A stretch of 40,908 nucleotides of DNA from Caldifarciminota bacterium (lineage in GTDB: Bacteria > Hydrothermota > Hydrothermia > LBFQ01). Below, piece by piece: positions 1 to 8,464 of the stretch. The stretch covers positions 1-40,908 of the forward strand of contig JALWZG010000096.1 of assembly GCA_027002825.1 (NCBI GenBank). Direction: 5' to 3'. The notes beneath the pieces were generated by a model that did not search any database, had not been told where the DNA came from, and saw nothing but the letters and a program-made list of their open reading frames with translations. How positions within the stretch are numbered: the first letter of the stretch is position 1; every line of letters begins with the position of its first letter. A program made the position numbers and the translations under genes.

Positions 1-42
1 CCTCTAAGGGATGTCCCCCGACCACCCTGAGATAGGACAAAG

Positions 43-115
43 TGGGCCGTGCAGGAATCGAACCTGCGACCCCCGGATTAAAAATCCGGTGCTCTACCTA
101 CTGAGCTAACGGCCC
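43..115 (-). tRNA. tRNA-Lys (anticodon TTT)
   Basis: Minus strand GGGCCGTTAGCTCAGTAGGTAGAGCACCGGATTTTTAATCCGGGGGTCGCAGGTTCGATTCCTGCACGGCCCA folds as a cloverleaf; anticodon loop TTTTTAA; T-loop GGTTCGATTCC; CCA not encoded. Confidence 0.95.
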
Positions 116-127
116 GCTGAAGTGTGT

Positions 128-133
128 ATTATA
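128..133 (-). promoter_or_regulatory. -10 box (TATAAT) of tRNA-Lys
   Basis: Minus strand TATAAT just upstream of the tRNA 5' end. Confidence 0.6.
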
Positions 134-149
134 CAACGGAAAAAGGTTT

Positions 150-1460
150 TCAGCTTACCCATAGGGGAAACACCGACAGGAAAAAGGATAGCAATATGAC
201 CGCTAACGTCAAAAGACTCTCTTTTGAAATCCTGCAGCATCTCAAACTCCAATACAGGACGGAGAGTGTGTTTGAAATTGAAACCGTGTAGGCTATTCCA
301 ATTGCGCCCAAAACGGCGGCCATGGGAAAGACGAGCAGGAGGTTTGTAAGAGTTGAGACCAAAAATCCTATATTGGCCTCCCTTCTGCGGAAGAGGGCGA
401 AGAGATATGAGAGATAGACTGAGGAGAAGGCGAAGGCCGGGATCGTGGGCAGGTATCCCAGAAGGATCTCATAAGTGCGACGGGCGTCTTCCGGGGTAAA
501 CCTCCCCCGCACGAAAGCCAGCTTTACAACGGGAAGACCCAAAACGGCGTAAAGGATCGCAACGCTCAGTGTGGTAAAACTTACAAAGAGCAGACCTTTC
601 CATAGGTACTTCCGTGCGTTCCCTTCATCTTCGGAGACGCTCTTTGTCAAGACGTTTGCCGTTGCAACACCGAAGAGGCCCTGTGGAAGGTGGATGAGCC
701 TGAAGGCGTAGCTGAGGTAGGCCAGAGTACCGGTTGCGAGGAAGGAGGCTGCTATGCTGTTTATAAGGGTTGAAATCTGAAGGAATCCGGAGTTCAGACT
801 CATGGAAAGCCAGTTTTTCAAAAACTCTTTTACGGCCGGGTGCTTGAAGTTGGGCCTCTGGAATCCGACCCGCGAAAAGTAAAACAGGAAGAGAAACTGC
901 AGGAATGTGCCGAACGTAAAGGCGAACGCACCCAAGAGGGGGTTTTTGTACGCGAACAGCAAAACGACAATACTGCCCATGTTGAAGAAAACGGGTGAGA
1001 GTCCCGTTTTGAAAAACTCACCTCTGGTATTAAGAATACCCATGCTTATCGCGGCCGCACTTATGAAGAAGAGGGAAGGAAAGGTTATCCTCAAAGCCTT
1101 TACGGTGAAGGCGTATTTTTCCGGATCGGAGAGGAAGCCGGGGGCTATGATTTTAACGATCATCGGGGATAGAACCTCACCTGCGGGTATGACCAGGAGG
1201 ACAGCACCGACTATTATGAATGTAATGGCCCACAGAAGTGATAGGTCCTGCCATCTCTTTAGGACGGGAACAAAGGCGTTTTGGGATACACCCTCGGCCA
1301 ACATTCCCCTGAGCATGGTGGGTATGCGCACCGCCACGACGACGGCATCCGCGTAGGCCGTCGCCCCCAGGGCGTAGGCAAACACCAGCTCGCGCACAAA
1401 TCCCAGGAGCCTGCTCAGAAGCGTCCCAAAGGAAAAGGAGAGGATTGACCTTATCCTCAA
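150..1460 (-). CDS. murJ: Lipid II flippase MurJ (MviN family)
   Basis: 436 aa polytopic protein; N-terminus SFGTLLSRLLGFVRELVFAYALGATAYADAVVVAVRIPTMLRGMLAEG is MurJ-like; overlaps the topA stop. Confidence 0.93.
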   Translation of the reverse strand: MRIRSILSFSFGTLLSRLLGFVRELVFAYALGATAYADAVVVAVRIPTMLRGMLAEGVSQNAFVPVLKRWQDLSLLWAITFIIVGAVLLVIPAGEVLSPMIVKIIAPGFLSDPEKYAFTVKALRITFPSLFFISAAAISMGILNTRGEFFKTGLSPVFFNMGSIVVLLFAYKNPLLGAFAFTFGTFLQFLFLFYFSRVGFQRPNFKHPAVKEFLKNWLSMSLNSGFLQISTLINSIAASFLATGTLAYLSYAFRLIHLPQGLFGVATANVLTKSVSEDEGNARKYLWKGLLFVSFTTLSVAILYAVLGLPVVKLAFVRGRFTPEDARRTYEILLGYLPTIPAFAFSSVYLSYLFALFRRREANIGFLVSTLTNLLLVFPMAAVLGAIGIAYTVSISNTLSVLYWSLRCCRISKESLLTLAVILLSFFLSVFPLWVS

Positions 1461-3151
1461 CCCGTGTCTTTCTCCGCCTTTTTTATCTTTTCGCTCAGGT
1501 TTGAGTAAAATTCCCTTATGAGGCCTATGTACGTCCCCTTGCCTTCCTCTATGAGGTCAAGATCCTTCTCCATGTTGGCCGTGAAGTTCTCCTCAAAGAG
1601 GTCGGGGAAGTCCTTGAGGAGCTGTTGAAGCACCTTTCTGCCCTTCTCCGTAGGGGCGAGGGCCTTTCCCCTCCTGTAAATGTACTTCCTCTTAAAAAGG
1701 GTTGAGATGATGGTGGCGTAGGTTGAAGGCCTTCCTATGCCCTTCTTTTCCAGCGTCTCAACAAGGGTCGCCTGTGTGTACCTCGGAGGCGGTTTCGTGT
1801 GATCCTTGACCAGATCCAGTTTCTTCGGTGTGAGGGTCTCCCCTTCCTCAAGGTGAGGGATTTCACTTTCCTTCGCGTTGTAGGGGAAAACCCTGCTCCA
1901 ACCGTCAAATGTTATCCTTATACCCTCGGCCTTGAACTCCACACCCTCAACCTCCAAAATCACCTCGGTCTTCTCATACCTCAGGGCGGACATCTGACTG
2001 GCTATCGCCCTCCTCCATATGATCTCGTAAAGCCTTACGGCATCCTCGTCCAACTTGCCCTTAAGTGAGTCCGGGGTTATGCTTGGATAGGTGGGCCTTA
2101 TGGCCTCGTGGGCGCCTTGAACGTTCGCCTTCCTTTCGCCGTAGGTTCTGCCCCTTTTTGGGAGATACTCCTGTGGGAAGTTCTCCTTTATGAACTTCCT
2201 GAGGTAGCTCACGCCCTTCTTTGAAAGCCTCGTAGAATCCGTCCTGTGGTAGGTTATGAGTCCCACACGCTTGCCGTCTATCTCAACTCCCTCAAAGAGC
2301 ATCTGGGCTATGCGCATGGTTTTCTCCGCAGAGAAACCGAGAAGGCTGTTGGCGAGCTGCTGCAGGGTGGACGTCTTGAGGGGTGGGGGAGGGTTCTTTT
2401 TCACCTCTCGCCTCTCAAACCTCTTGACGACAAAAGGCTTACCCTTTACGTTCTCAAATTTTTCCTTGGCCTCCTCTTCCCCTTTGAACTCCTTGACGGT
2501 CTTGGCCGTGAATTCAACACCCCCCTTTTCAAAAGTTGCGATTATGTGCCAGAAGGGGCGGGGTTTGAACCTGAGTATCTCATCCTCCCTTTCAACTATG
2601 AACCTCAGGGCTACGGTTTGAACCCTTCCGGCCGAGAGACCCCACCCTTTGAGCTTCCTCCACAGGAGTGGGCTTATGAGGTAGCCGACGAGGCGATCGA
2701 GGACCCTCCGGGCCTTCTGGGCCTCAACCTTTTTCTCGTCTATCTCCGTGGGATTTTCAACGGCCTCCCTGACGGCCTCCGGCGTTATCTCGTAAAAGAG
2801 GACACGTTTTATGGGTTTTTTTAACTTCTTCAGCTCCTGCGCCAGATGGTGGGCTATGGCCTCACCCTCCCTGTCGGGGTCGCTACCTATGAGTATGTAA
2901 TCGCTCTCCTTCGCCACCTTTTTTATGAAATCGACCGTCTTTTTCTTCCCCCTGATGAACACGTACTTCGGCTCAAATGTCCTGAGGTCAACGCCCAACT
3001 CCTTGGGAGGCAGATCCTTTATGTGGCCCTTGCTCGCGAGGACGGTGAATTTACCCTTCAGGTACTGGGCGAGGGTACGGGCCTTGGTCGGGGACTCCAC
3101 GAGGAGAAGAGGGCGTCCCTTTTTGGAATTCCCTTTACCTTTCCCCCTCAT
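1457..3151 (-). CDS. topA: DNA topoisomerase I (type IA), short form without obvious C-terminal zinc ribbons
   Basis: Toprim LLVESPTKARTLAQYL, SDPDREGEAIAHHLAQEL, catalytic-Tyr region GLITYHRTDSTRLS; protein ends right after the core. Confidence 0.95.
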   Translation of the reverse strand: MRGKGKGNSKKGRPLLLVESPTKARTLAQYLKGKFTVLASKGHIKDLPPKELGVDLRTFEPKYVFIRGKKKTVDFIKKVAKESDYILIGSDPDREGEAIAHHLAQELKKLKKPIKRVLFYEITPEAVREAVENPTEIDEKKVEAQKARRVLDRLVGYLISPLLWRKLKGWGLSAGRVQTVALRFIVEREDEILRFKPRPFWHIIATFEKGGVEFTAKTVKEFKGEEEAKEKFENVKGKPFVVKRFERREVKKNPPPPLKTSTLQQLANSLLGFSAEKTMRIAQMLFEGVEIDGKRVGLITYHRTDSTRLSKKGVSYLRKFIKENFPQEYLPKRGRTYGERKANVQGAHEAIRPTYPSITPDSLKGKLDEDAVRLYEIIWRRAIASQMSALRYEKTEVILEVEGVEFKAEGIRITFDGWSRVFPYNAKESEIPHLEEGETLTPKKLDLVKDHTKPPPRYTQATLVETLEKKGIGRPSTYATIISTLFKRKYIYRRGKALAPTEKGRKVLQQLLKDFPDLFEENFTANMEKDLDLIEEGKGTYIGLIREFYSNLSEKIKKAEKDTG

Positions 3152-3254
3152 CCCACCCGTCCTTTTTGACGAGTATCATGTACATGCTCCAAAGGAACAT
3201 GGAGGTCACAACAGTCCAAGACACACCCATCATCAACAAGGCGTCCAAACTCAT
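3135..3254 (-). CDS. Small single-TM protein, 39 aa
   Basis: MSLDALLMMGVSWTVVTSMFLWSMYMILVKKDGWDEGER; TATAAT (3262-3267) lies 7 nt upstream of the ATG; overlaps the topA start. The 99 aa ORF track start is not supported. Confidence 0.6.
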   Translation of the reverse strand: MSLDALLMMGVSWTVVTSMFLWSMYMILVKKDGWDEGER

Positions 3255-3289
3255 GGGAGGTATTATACAACGGAAACAAGGAGGTAAAT

Positions 3290-3561
3290 GTGAGCGAGGA
3301 CCAGACGCTTTATATCGTGGGGATGTGGGCGGGCAGGGACCCCCTCCAGAAAGACGGACTAACCAAGCCGCCTGATCCTCCGCTCTACGGTTGTGCGTGG
3401 CCTCCGCATCCTCGTGATAGACGACGTAATCCACACCGGCCGCACTATGAGAAGGGTAGTCCGAGCCTTAAGGACGTGCCGGAGCTGAGCGTATAACCTT
3501 CCTCGCAATCGCTGACGCCACAAAGTCCAACCCCGAAGACTTACAGCCTTATAATCCCAAC
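3290..3561 (+). pseudogene. Degenerate, frameshifted phosphoribosyltransferase gene
   Basis: SD AAGGAGG before GTG 3290 (VSEDQTLYIVGMWAGRDPL, frame 2). The PRPP-loop motif LRILVIDDVIHTGRTMRRVVRALR is in frame 0 (about 3402-3473). AERITFLAIADATKSNPEDLQPYN continues in frame 1 directly into the 3562 ORF. Stops separate the segments. Confidence 0.6.
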
Positions 3562-4101
3562 GTGAATCCGGATCTGGACGAGGCCACTGAAAAACTCCTG
3601 AACCAAATTGAAAACCCTGATCTGAAAATCCTCGCCCTGATATTACTGAAAAAACTTAACAAACTGGACGAGCTCTCAGAAATCAGGAGGCTCCTACAAA
3701 GCGAGCTGTGGCACAGGGAACTACACCTCATATCCAACAGTGCGGTAAAGCCGAAGGGCCTTAAGGCCGTCTTGAAGCCCGACCTTGACACCTCACAGAA
3801 ATACGCCGACGTCGTTTATATCTACGAGGAGAACGGCCAAACCGTAGCCCGCATAGTGGAGACCAAGGGTCTTGTGTCCAAGGACAGCGAAGAGGATATA
3901 AGGGAGAAGTTTCGGAACACCGTAGAGTATATCAAGGGGCTGGGATTTGAAGTAGACCGCTATGAGCTTTATCTTGTGATACCCAAGCGTTTGGAGGAGT
4001 ATATAACCGTTCCCGATATAGAGGGGGTAGAAGTAGTCAAGGTAAACCCGGAGGTCGTAAATGATATGCAGCACCCCATATATCCCGAAAATCACCCTTA
4101 G
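3562..4101 (+). CDS. Uncharacterised protein with possible PD-(D/E)XK nuclease-like core
   Basis: GTG start with TATAAT 3550-3555 (6 nt gap); motif KYADVVYIYEENGQTVARIVETKG resembles D-x(n)-ExK. Confidence 0.55.
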   Translation: MNPDLDEATEKLLNQIENPDLKILALILLKKLNKLDELSEIRRLLQSELWHRELHLISNSAVKPKGLKAVLKPDLDTSQKYADVVYIYEENGQTVARIVETKGLVSKDSEEDIREKFRNTVEYIKGLGFEVDRYELYLVIPKRLEEYITVPDIEGVEVVKVNPEVVNDMQHPIYPENHP

Positions 4102-4111
4102 AATGTAGGAG

Positions 4112-4537
4112 ATGGTTCTTCTCGTTTCCATGAGCGCTTGGGATGCTCAGACGTTGCACAGGTACACGGGCTATACCGTGGCCATCGGTGGGGTTTTCAA
4201 CGTCCTCTTGGGGCTGCACGTAAAGGGGATGTACGATCACTCCAAGACTCCGCCGAGCGGTTTGAGGTACCTCCACAGGGCGGTGGGCTACACGGTTATA
4301 TCCTCCTCAACCCTTCAAAGCGCCCTCGGCGTGTACAACCTCTCAACCCTATGGAGGAAGGGAAACCTTTTCAAGAAACTCCTTCACGCCTCTTTAGGTC
4401 TGGCGGCGACGGGCCTGTACGTCTACGGCGGATACCTCGCCCTTGAGGGAAACCACACCCGCCATCGCGACCTCATGTTCGGCGCCTCCGCCCTCTCCGC
4501 CGGTGCCGCCCTCGTCTGGTTGCTGCCTTGGAGATGA
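4112..4537 (+). CDS. Four-helix membrane protein with conserved His, cytochrome b561-like
   Basis: LHRYTGYTVAIGGVFNVLLGLHVKG, LHRAVGYTVISS, LLHASLGLAATGLYVYGGYLAL, HRDLMFGASALSAG; TAGAAT 4099-4104, 7 nt before the ATG. Confidence 0.55.
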   Translation: MVLLVSMSAWDAQTLHRYTGYTVAIGGVFNVLLGLHVKGMYDHSKTPPSGLRYLHRAVGYTVISSSTLQSALGVYNLSTLWRKGNLFKKLLHASLGLAATGLYVYGGYLALEGNHTRHRDLMFGASALSAGAALVWLLPWR

Positions 4538-4956
4538 GAGGACCTTTCCTTTTAACCCTTTTGATCGCTGTGGTGGGGTGCAGGGAGGGGAGAGAGGAGA
4601 CCTCCCCTTACGGACCGGATCACGCCACCGCGATCGGCGGAGACGTAAAGTACAGGAAGGACTGTCTGTCCTGCCACGATTTCACCTATGCCGGAACGGT
4701 GTGGGATACGCTCAACGGCAGAACACTTCCGAACGTGAAGGTGGTGATAAAGGCCCTCTCCTCCCCCGACTCCATCGTCCTGTCCACGGACTCTTTCGGC
4801 AACTTCTACACCGACATGACCCTTCCCTCGGACGGGTTTGAGGCTTACGTGGACTGCGGTTTGATCAGAAGGATGCCCCTAACACCGAACTACGGAGGGT
4901 GCAACGACTGTCACCGACCGGGAGGTGCGGCCGGCAGGGTGATAGTGTGTAGGTGA
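4534..4956 (+). CDS. Diheme c-type cytochrome lipoprotein
   Basis: Lipobox-like LLIAVVGC; two CxxCH motifs (CLSCH, CNDCH); ATGA overlap with the upstream membrane gene. Confidence 0.7.
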   Translation: MRGPFLLTLLIAVVGCREGREETSPYGPDHATAIGGDVKYRKDCLSCHDFTYAGTVWDTLNGRTLPNVKVVIKALSSPDSIVLSTDSFGNFYTDMTLPSDGFEAYVDCGLIRRMPLTPNYGGCNDCHRPGGAAGRVIVCR

Positions 4957-4957
4957 T

Positions 4958-5590
4958 TTACACCCCCCTCAAGAGGGCCAGTACCTCTTCGTCCGTGAGC
5001 TGGTGGAAGTCCCTGTAGAAGGCGCCCACCGCGAAGAAAGGGGTTTCAACCACCCGTGGGCATACCACGCTATCATAAACCTTTTGGACGGACCTGTAGG
5101 CGGAGGAAGACGCCACGGGAACGGCCAGGATCAGGCGGGATGCCCCGGCGTTTCGCAGGTATTCGGCCGCCGCCATCGCCGTATAACCGGTGGCCATACC
5201 GTCATCGACGACGAGGACGGTTTTACCCCTCGCCTCCTCGGGGCTTATACCCCTGAACTTTTTGTGCCTTTCAACGGCTTCCTTGAGGGCAAACCTTTTT
5301 ATCTCCTCAAGTTCCGCCTCGTCAACCCCTAACAGGTTCATGTAGCCCTCATCCACAACATAACTACCGTCGGCCGCCACGGCTCCAAACCCCGATTCCG
5401 GGGAGTAAAAGGGGGCCAACTTCTTAACCCCCACCGTTCTCAGGGGTAGGTTTAACTCAACCGCTATGGGATGGGCCACCTGAACTCCTCCTCTCGGAAT
5501 GGCGGCGATCACACCTCCTTCAACCTTTCCCCTTAGAAGTTCGGCCAGCACCCTACCGGCCTCCTCTCTGTTCCGGTATTCTCCAAACAT
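4958..5590 (-). CDS. Phosphoribosyltransferase (COG1926-like)
   Basis: AAIPRGGVQVAHPIA and PRPP motif KTVLVVDDGMATGYTAMAAAEYLR; TAAAAT (5599-5604) 8 nt upstream of ATG 5590 supports this start over 5635. Confidence 0.85.
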   Translation of the reverse strand: MFGEYRNREEAGRVLAELLRGKVEGGVIAAIPRGGVQVAHPIAVELNLPLRTVGVKKLAPFYSPESGFGAVAADGSYVVDEGYMNLLGVDEAELEEIKRFALKEAVERHKKFRGISPEEARGKTVLVVDDGMATGYTAMAAAEYLRNAGASRLILAVPVASSSAYRSVQKVYDSVVCPRVVETPFFAVGAFYRDFHQLTDEEVLALLRGV

Positions 5591-5601
5591 CTCCGTGGAT
5601 T

Positions 5602-6339
5602 TTAAAAGGGTTTGCGGGTCTTGATCTCCGACCAACCCGCCGTTGCCATATCCCTCGGAAGCAACAAGACCTTCCGGGGACGTATGTCCGTCCCGTAATC
5701 CCTCAGTATCCTCTCCCTGACCTCCTTGATCCTCCAGAAGAACATGAGCCTACCACCGTAGGGTGATGTTGTCCATCTTCCCAACCTCAAGGGGATTTCC
5801 CACCTCCTCATATCGTTGAGAAGGGGTATGTGAAACCTCTCCGTGAGGGGATGATCCCCCAACATCGCCATCTCCATCTTCACCAAGGCCTCCGTAAAGG
5901 ATCTACCCGCATAGCGTATCCTCTCCAGGGCCTCTTTGGGTATGCCGTCCCCCACGCTCAAAAACCCGGAAAAGGCCTCGGATTTGAAGGTGTCAACCTC
6001 ATAACCCGCCTTCAGGTCAAAAACCCCAACCGTGACCGTCTGAACCCCTCCGGGATCAAGAGGTACTACCTCCGGGAACTTCACACCTTTCAAAAAGGGA
6101 TACCTCTCCGAGACCATCCTCCAGACATCCTCCGCCACGTCTTCCGGGTTCAACCTACCCACGCTCAGATACCTCTTGATCTTCCCCTCCAACGCCTTGT
6201 CCCTCTTCACCAGATAAAAAACGACGGCGTCTTTTAGGGACTCCATCAGGTAGTCCCCCGGCAGGTATGGGTGTCCCTTCTCATCCCTTGGAAAGCGCGA
6301 CCTTCTGGCAAGGAGCCTGGACCACGTGAGCAGGTACAC
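5602..6339 (-). CDS. RAMP-superfamily protein, Csm5-like, stand-alone
   Basis: RSRFPRDEKGHPYLPGDYLMESLKDAV resembles the RAMP xxRDExGxPYIPGSSLKGALR motif; C-terminal IPLRLGRWTTSPYGGRL...RKVLLLPRDMATAGWSEI resembles the Csm5 RLGxGxG...PxTRxL...GWVxI tail. GTG 6339 preceded by TATAAT (6346-6351), 6 nt gap. Confidence 0.5.
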   Translation of the reverse strand: MYLLTWSRLLARRSRFPRDEKGHPYLPGDYLMESLKDAVVFYLVKRDKALEGKIKRYLSVGRLNPEDVAEDVWRMVSERYPFLKGVKFPEVVPLDPGGVQTVTVGVFDLKAGYEVDTFKSEAFSGFLSVGDGIPKEALERIRYAGRSFTEALVKMEMAMLGDHPLTERFHIPLLNDMRRWEIPLRLGRWTTSPYGGRLMFFWRIKEVRERILRDYGTDIRPRKVLLLPRDMATAGWSEIKTRKPF

Positions 6340-6480
6340 GAACGTATTATAAAGCTGGCGTAAACTATGCGGAAAAAACGAAAACATCCGCGTTTTCTGA
6401 TTTCACAGATCGGTTAACCTATGCGTGTTGTGGTGGGTTTACCCCGTGGGATTCCTCTCCCTTCTTTACAATAAAAGGTT

Positions 6481-7752
6481 GTGGGTGATCTTATCGTTCA
6501 GATCCTCGCCGTGGTTTTCGGGTTTAGCCTTCTCATAATCTGGCATGAGCTCGGTCATCTGTTGGCCGCCCTATCCGTAGGTGTAAGGGTTAGCGTCTTT
6601 TCCATAGGTTTTGGGAGGCGCATATGGGGCTTCAAATATCGGGGTATAGACTTCCGCATATCCTCCATACCCTTCGGCGGGTACGTCAGGTTCGCCGATG
6701 AGGGTGAGACCGGAATACCTCAGGAGTTCTTCAGAAGACCGTTCTGGCAAAGGGTCTGGATAGTTTTGGCCGGACCTCTGGCCTCGTTCCTGCTCGGACC
6801 GGTACTGATATCCATATCCCTGGCCCTCATAGGCAGAATCTCCCTTATGACCACGAAGGTTTGGAGATCCCACGTCTCGGAATTCGTGAAGGGGGACTCG
6901 GTCTTGAGTGTAAACGGGAGGTTTATGAGGAGCGGGGAAAGGGTTCTGAACCTCCTATCCGAGGAGGGGGAAAAACAGGTGGAGGTGTTGAGGGATAGGT
7001 TGTACCTGAGTGTCGTTTTGAACCGTCCCCTTGAACCTGAGAGTCTGGAGTTTTTCATACCCCCTGTCGTGGGGGAGGTGAGTAAGGGTTTTCCGGCGGA
7101 AGCGGCGGGTTTGAGGAAAGGGGATACGATCGTCCGACTTGACGGGGTTGACGTGGAGAGCTGGCAACAGGTGGTGGAGTACGTAGAGGAGAAGGGTGAA
7201 GGGGATACGGTCTCAATAACCGTCGCCAGAAACGGTAAGCTCTTGGACCTCAGGGTGGGGGTAAAAGAGGTGGACGGCAAGGGAAGGATAGGGGTTGTGG
7301 TGGCCTACAGGAGGTACCCCCTTTCCCCTGGGGAGCTCTTTGGGGAGACCTTCAGGTTAACCCTCAGGTTTTCCCTTCTCCTTGTGGAGGTGGTTGAGAA
7401 GATGATAAGCAGGGAGGTGAAGGTTGAGGAGACGGTGGGAGGCCCTATCACCATAGGTGTGGCCATGGCCTCCACGGCCCAGCAGGGTGTGGACAGGTAC
7501 CTCCTCCTCTTGGCCGTCATAACCCTTCAGTTGGCCGTGTTAAACCTCCTGCCCGTTCCCGGTCTTGACGGGGGACATATCCTCTTCTTCACGCTGGACG
7601 CGGTCTACTATCTGGTGAGGCGTAGGAGGATACCTGAGAGGGTTTACATATGGTCCCTGATGGTGGGCATAGGTCTCCTGATCCTCCTTGGAGTTTTGAT
7701 CATGGGGTACGACATACTGAGACTTTTCAGAGGTCAGTTCCCCGAGATGTAA
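6481..7752 (+). CDS. rseP: Site-2 zinc metalloprotease RseP with PDZ domain
   Basis: HELGH motif in IIWHELGHLLAALSVG, PDZ GFPAEAAGLRKGDTIVRLDG, NLLPVPGLDGGHI; TACAAT 6467-6472, 8 nt before the GTG. Confidence 0.95.
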   Translation: MGDLIVQILAVVFGFSLLIIWHELGHLLAALSVGVRVSVFSIGFGRRIWGFKYRGIDFRISSIPFGGYVRFADEGETGIPQEFFRRPFWQRVWIVLAGPLASFLLGPVLISISLALIGRISLMTTKVWRSHVSEFVKGDSVLSVNGRFMRSGERVLNLLSEEGEKQVEVLRDRLYLSVVLNRPLEPESLEFFIPPVVGEVSKGFPAEAAGLRKGDTIVRLDGVDVESWQQVVEYVEEKGEGDTVSITVARNGKLLDLRVGVKEVDGKGRIGVVVAYRRYPLSPGELFGETFRLTLRFSLLLVEVVEKMISREVKVEETVGGPITIGVAMASTAQQGVDRYLLLLAVITLQLAVLNLLPVPGLDGGHILFFTLDAVYYLVRRRRIPERVYIWSLMVGIGLLILLGVLIMGYDILRLFRGQFPEM

Positions 7753-8464
7753 GCCGGCTCGTCCTTCCCCGCAACACCTTCCAATCCGTCAGGTCAAGGC
7801 TAAGAGGTGTGATGGAAACGTAAAGGTTTAAAACCGCCCAAACGTCTGAACCCTCCCGCACTATGAACTCCGGCTTCCCGCCTATGGCAAACGTGCCATC
7901 ACCGTTCCTTTTCACCGGTTTGTTGTAGATCCTGTTCCCCAGATAGGTCCACACCTTTCCCCTGATATGCCCGTACGGAGCGGCGGGTATGTTCACGGAG
8001 AGGAGTTTGAAATCCCTCTTGGACGAAAACTCCGAGAGGACCTCCCGGCTGACCTTCTCGGCCGTGTCCCAGAACATGGGGTTGCTGTTTTCAAGGGAAA
8101 AGGCTATTGAAGGTATTCCGTAAAGCGCACCCTCCCTCGCGGCGGAAACGGTTCCGGAGTAGAAGACATCCTCTGCGAGGTTGAACCCGGCGTTTATACC
8201 CGATAAAACGAGATCGGGCCACTTCGGCATTATTCCGAAAAGGGCTATTAAAACCGAATCCGCCGGAGAACCCTCAACGCTGTAGAAGTTGTTCCCCACC
8301 TTCTTTACGCTCACACTCCGGCGCACGGATAGGCTGTGGCTGGCCGCGCTCATCTCATCGGAAGGCGCCACAACCCAAACCTCCCCAAAGTCCGCCGCCA
8401 CATCCGCCAAGATCCTTATCCCTTCGGAGTTCACACCGTCATCGTTCGTTATCAGGATTATCAA
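7727..8464 (-). CDS. surE: 5'/3'-nucleotidase SurE
   Basis: ILITNDDGVNSEGI, SGINAGFNLAEDVFYSGTVSAAREGALYGIPSIAFSL; TTG 8464 is 7 nt downstream of TAGAAT (8472-8477) and matches the usual SurE N-terminus. Confidence 0.93.
   Translation of the reverse strand: MIILITNDDGVNSEGIRILADVAADFGEVWVVAPSDEMSAASHSLSVRRSVSVKKVGNNFYSVEGSPADSVLIALFGIMPKWPDLVLSGINAGFNLAEDVFYSGTVSAAREGALYGIPSIAFSLENSNPMFWDTAEKVSREVLSEFSSKRDFKLLSVNIPAAPYGHIRGKVWTYLGNRIYNKPVKRNGDGTFAIGGKPEFIVREGSDVWAVLNLYVSITPLSLDLTDWKVLRGRTSRLTSRGTDL

Noticed and set aside
1-42. Sequence beyond the tRNA 3' end as part of another RNA gene
   Set aside because: Too short at the window edge to support any call.
6340-6387. Upstream ATG (6387) start for the RAMP-like protein
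   Set aside because: No SD or promoter before it; a TATAAT lies within this extension, 6 nt before GTG 6339.
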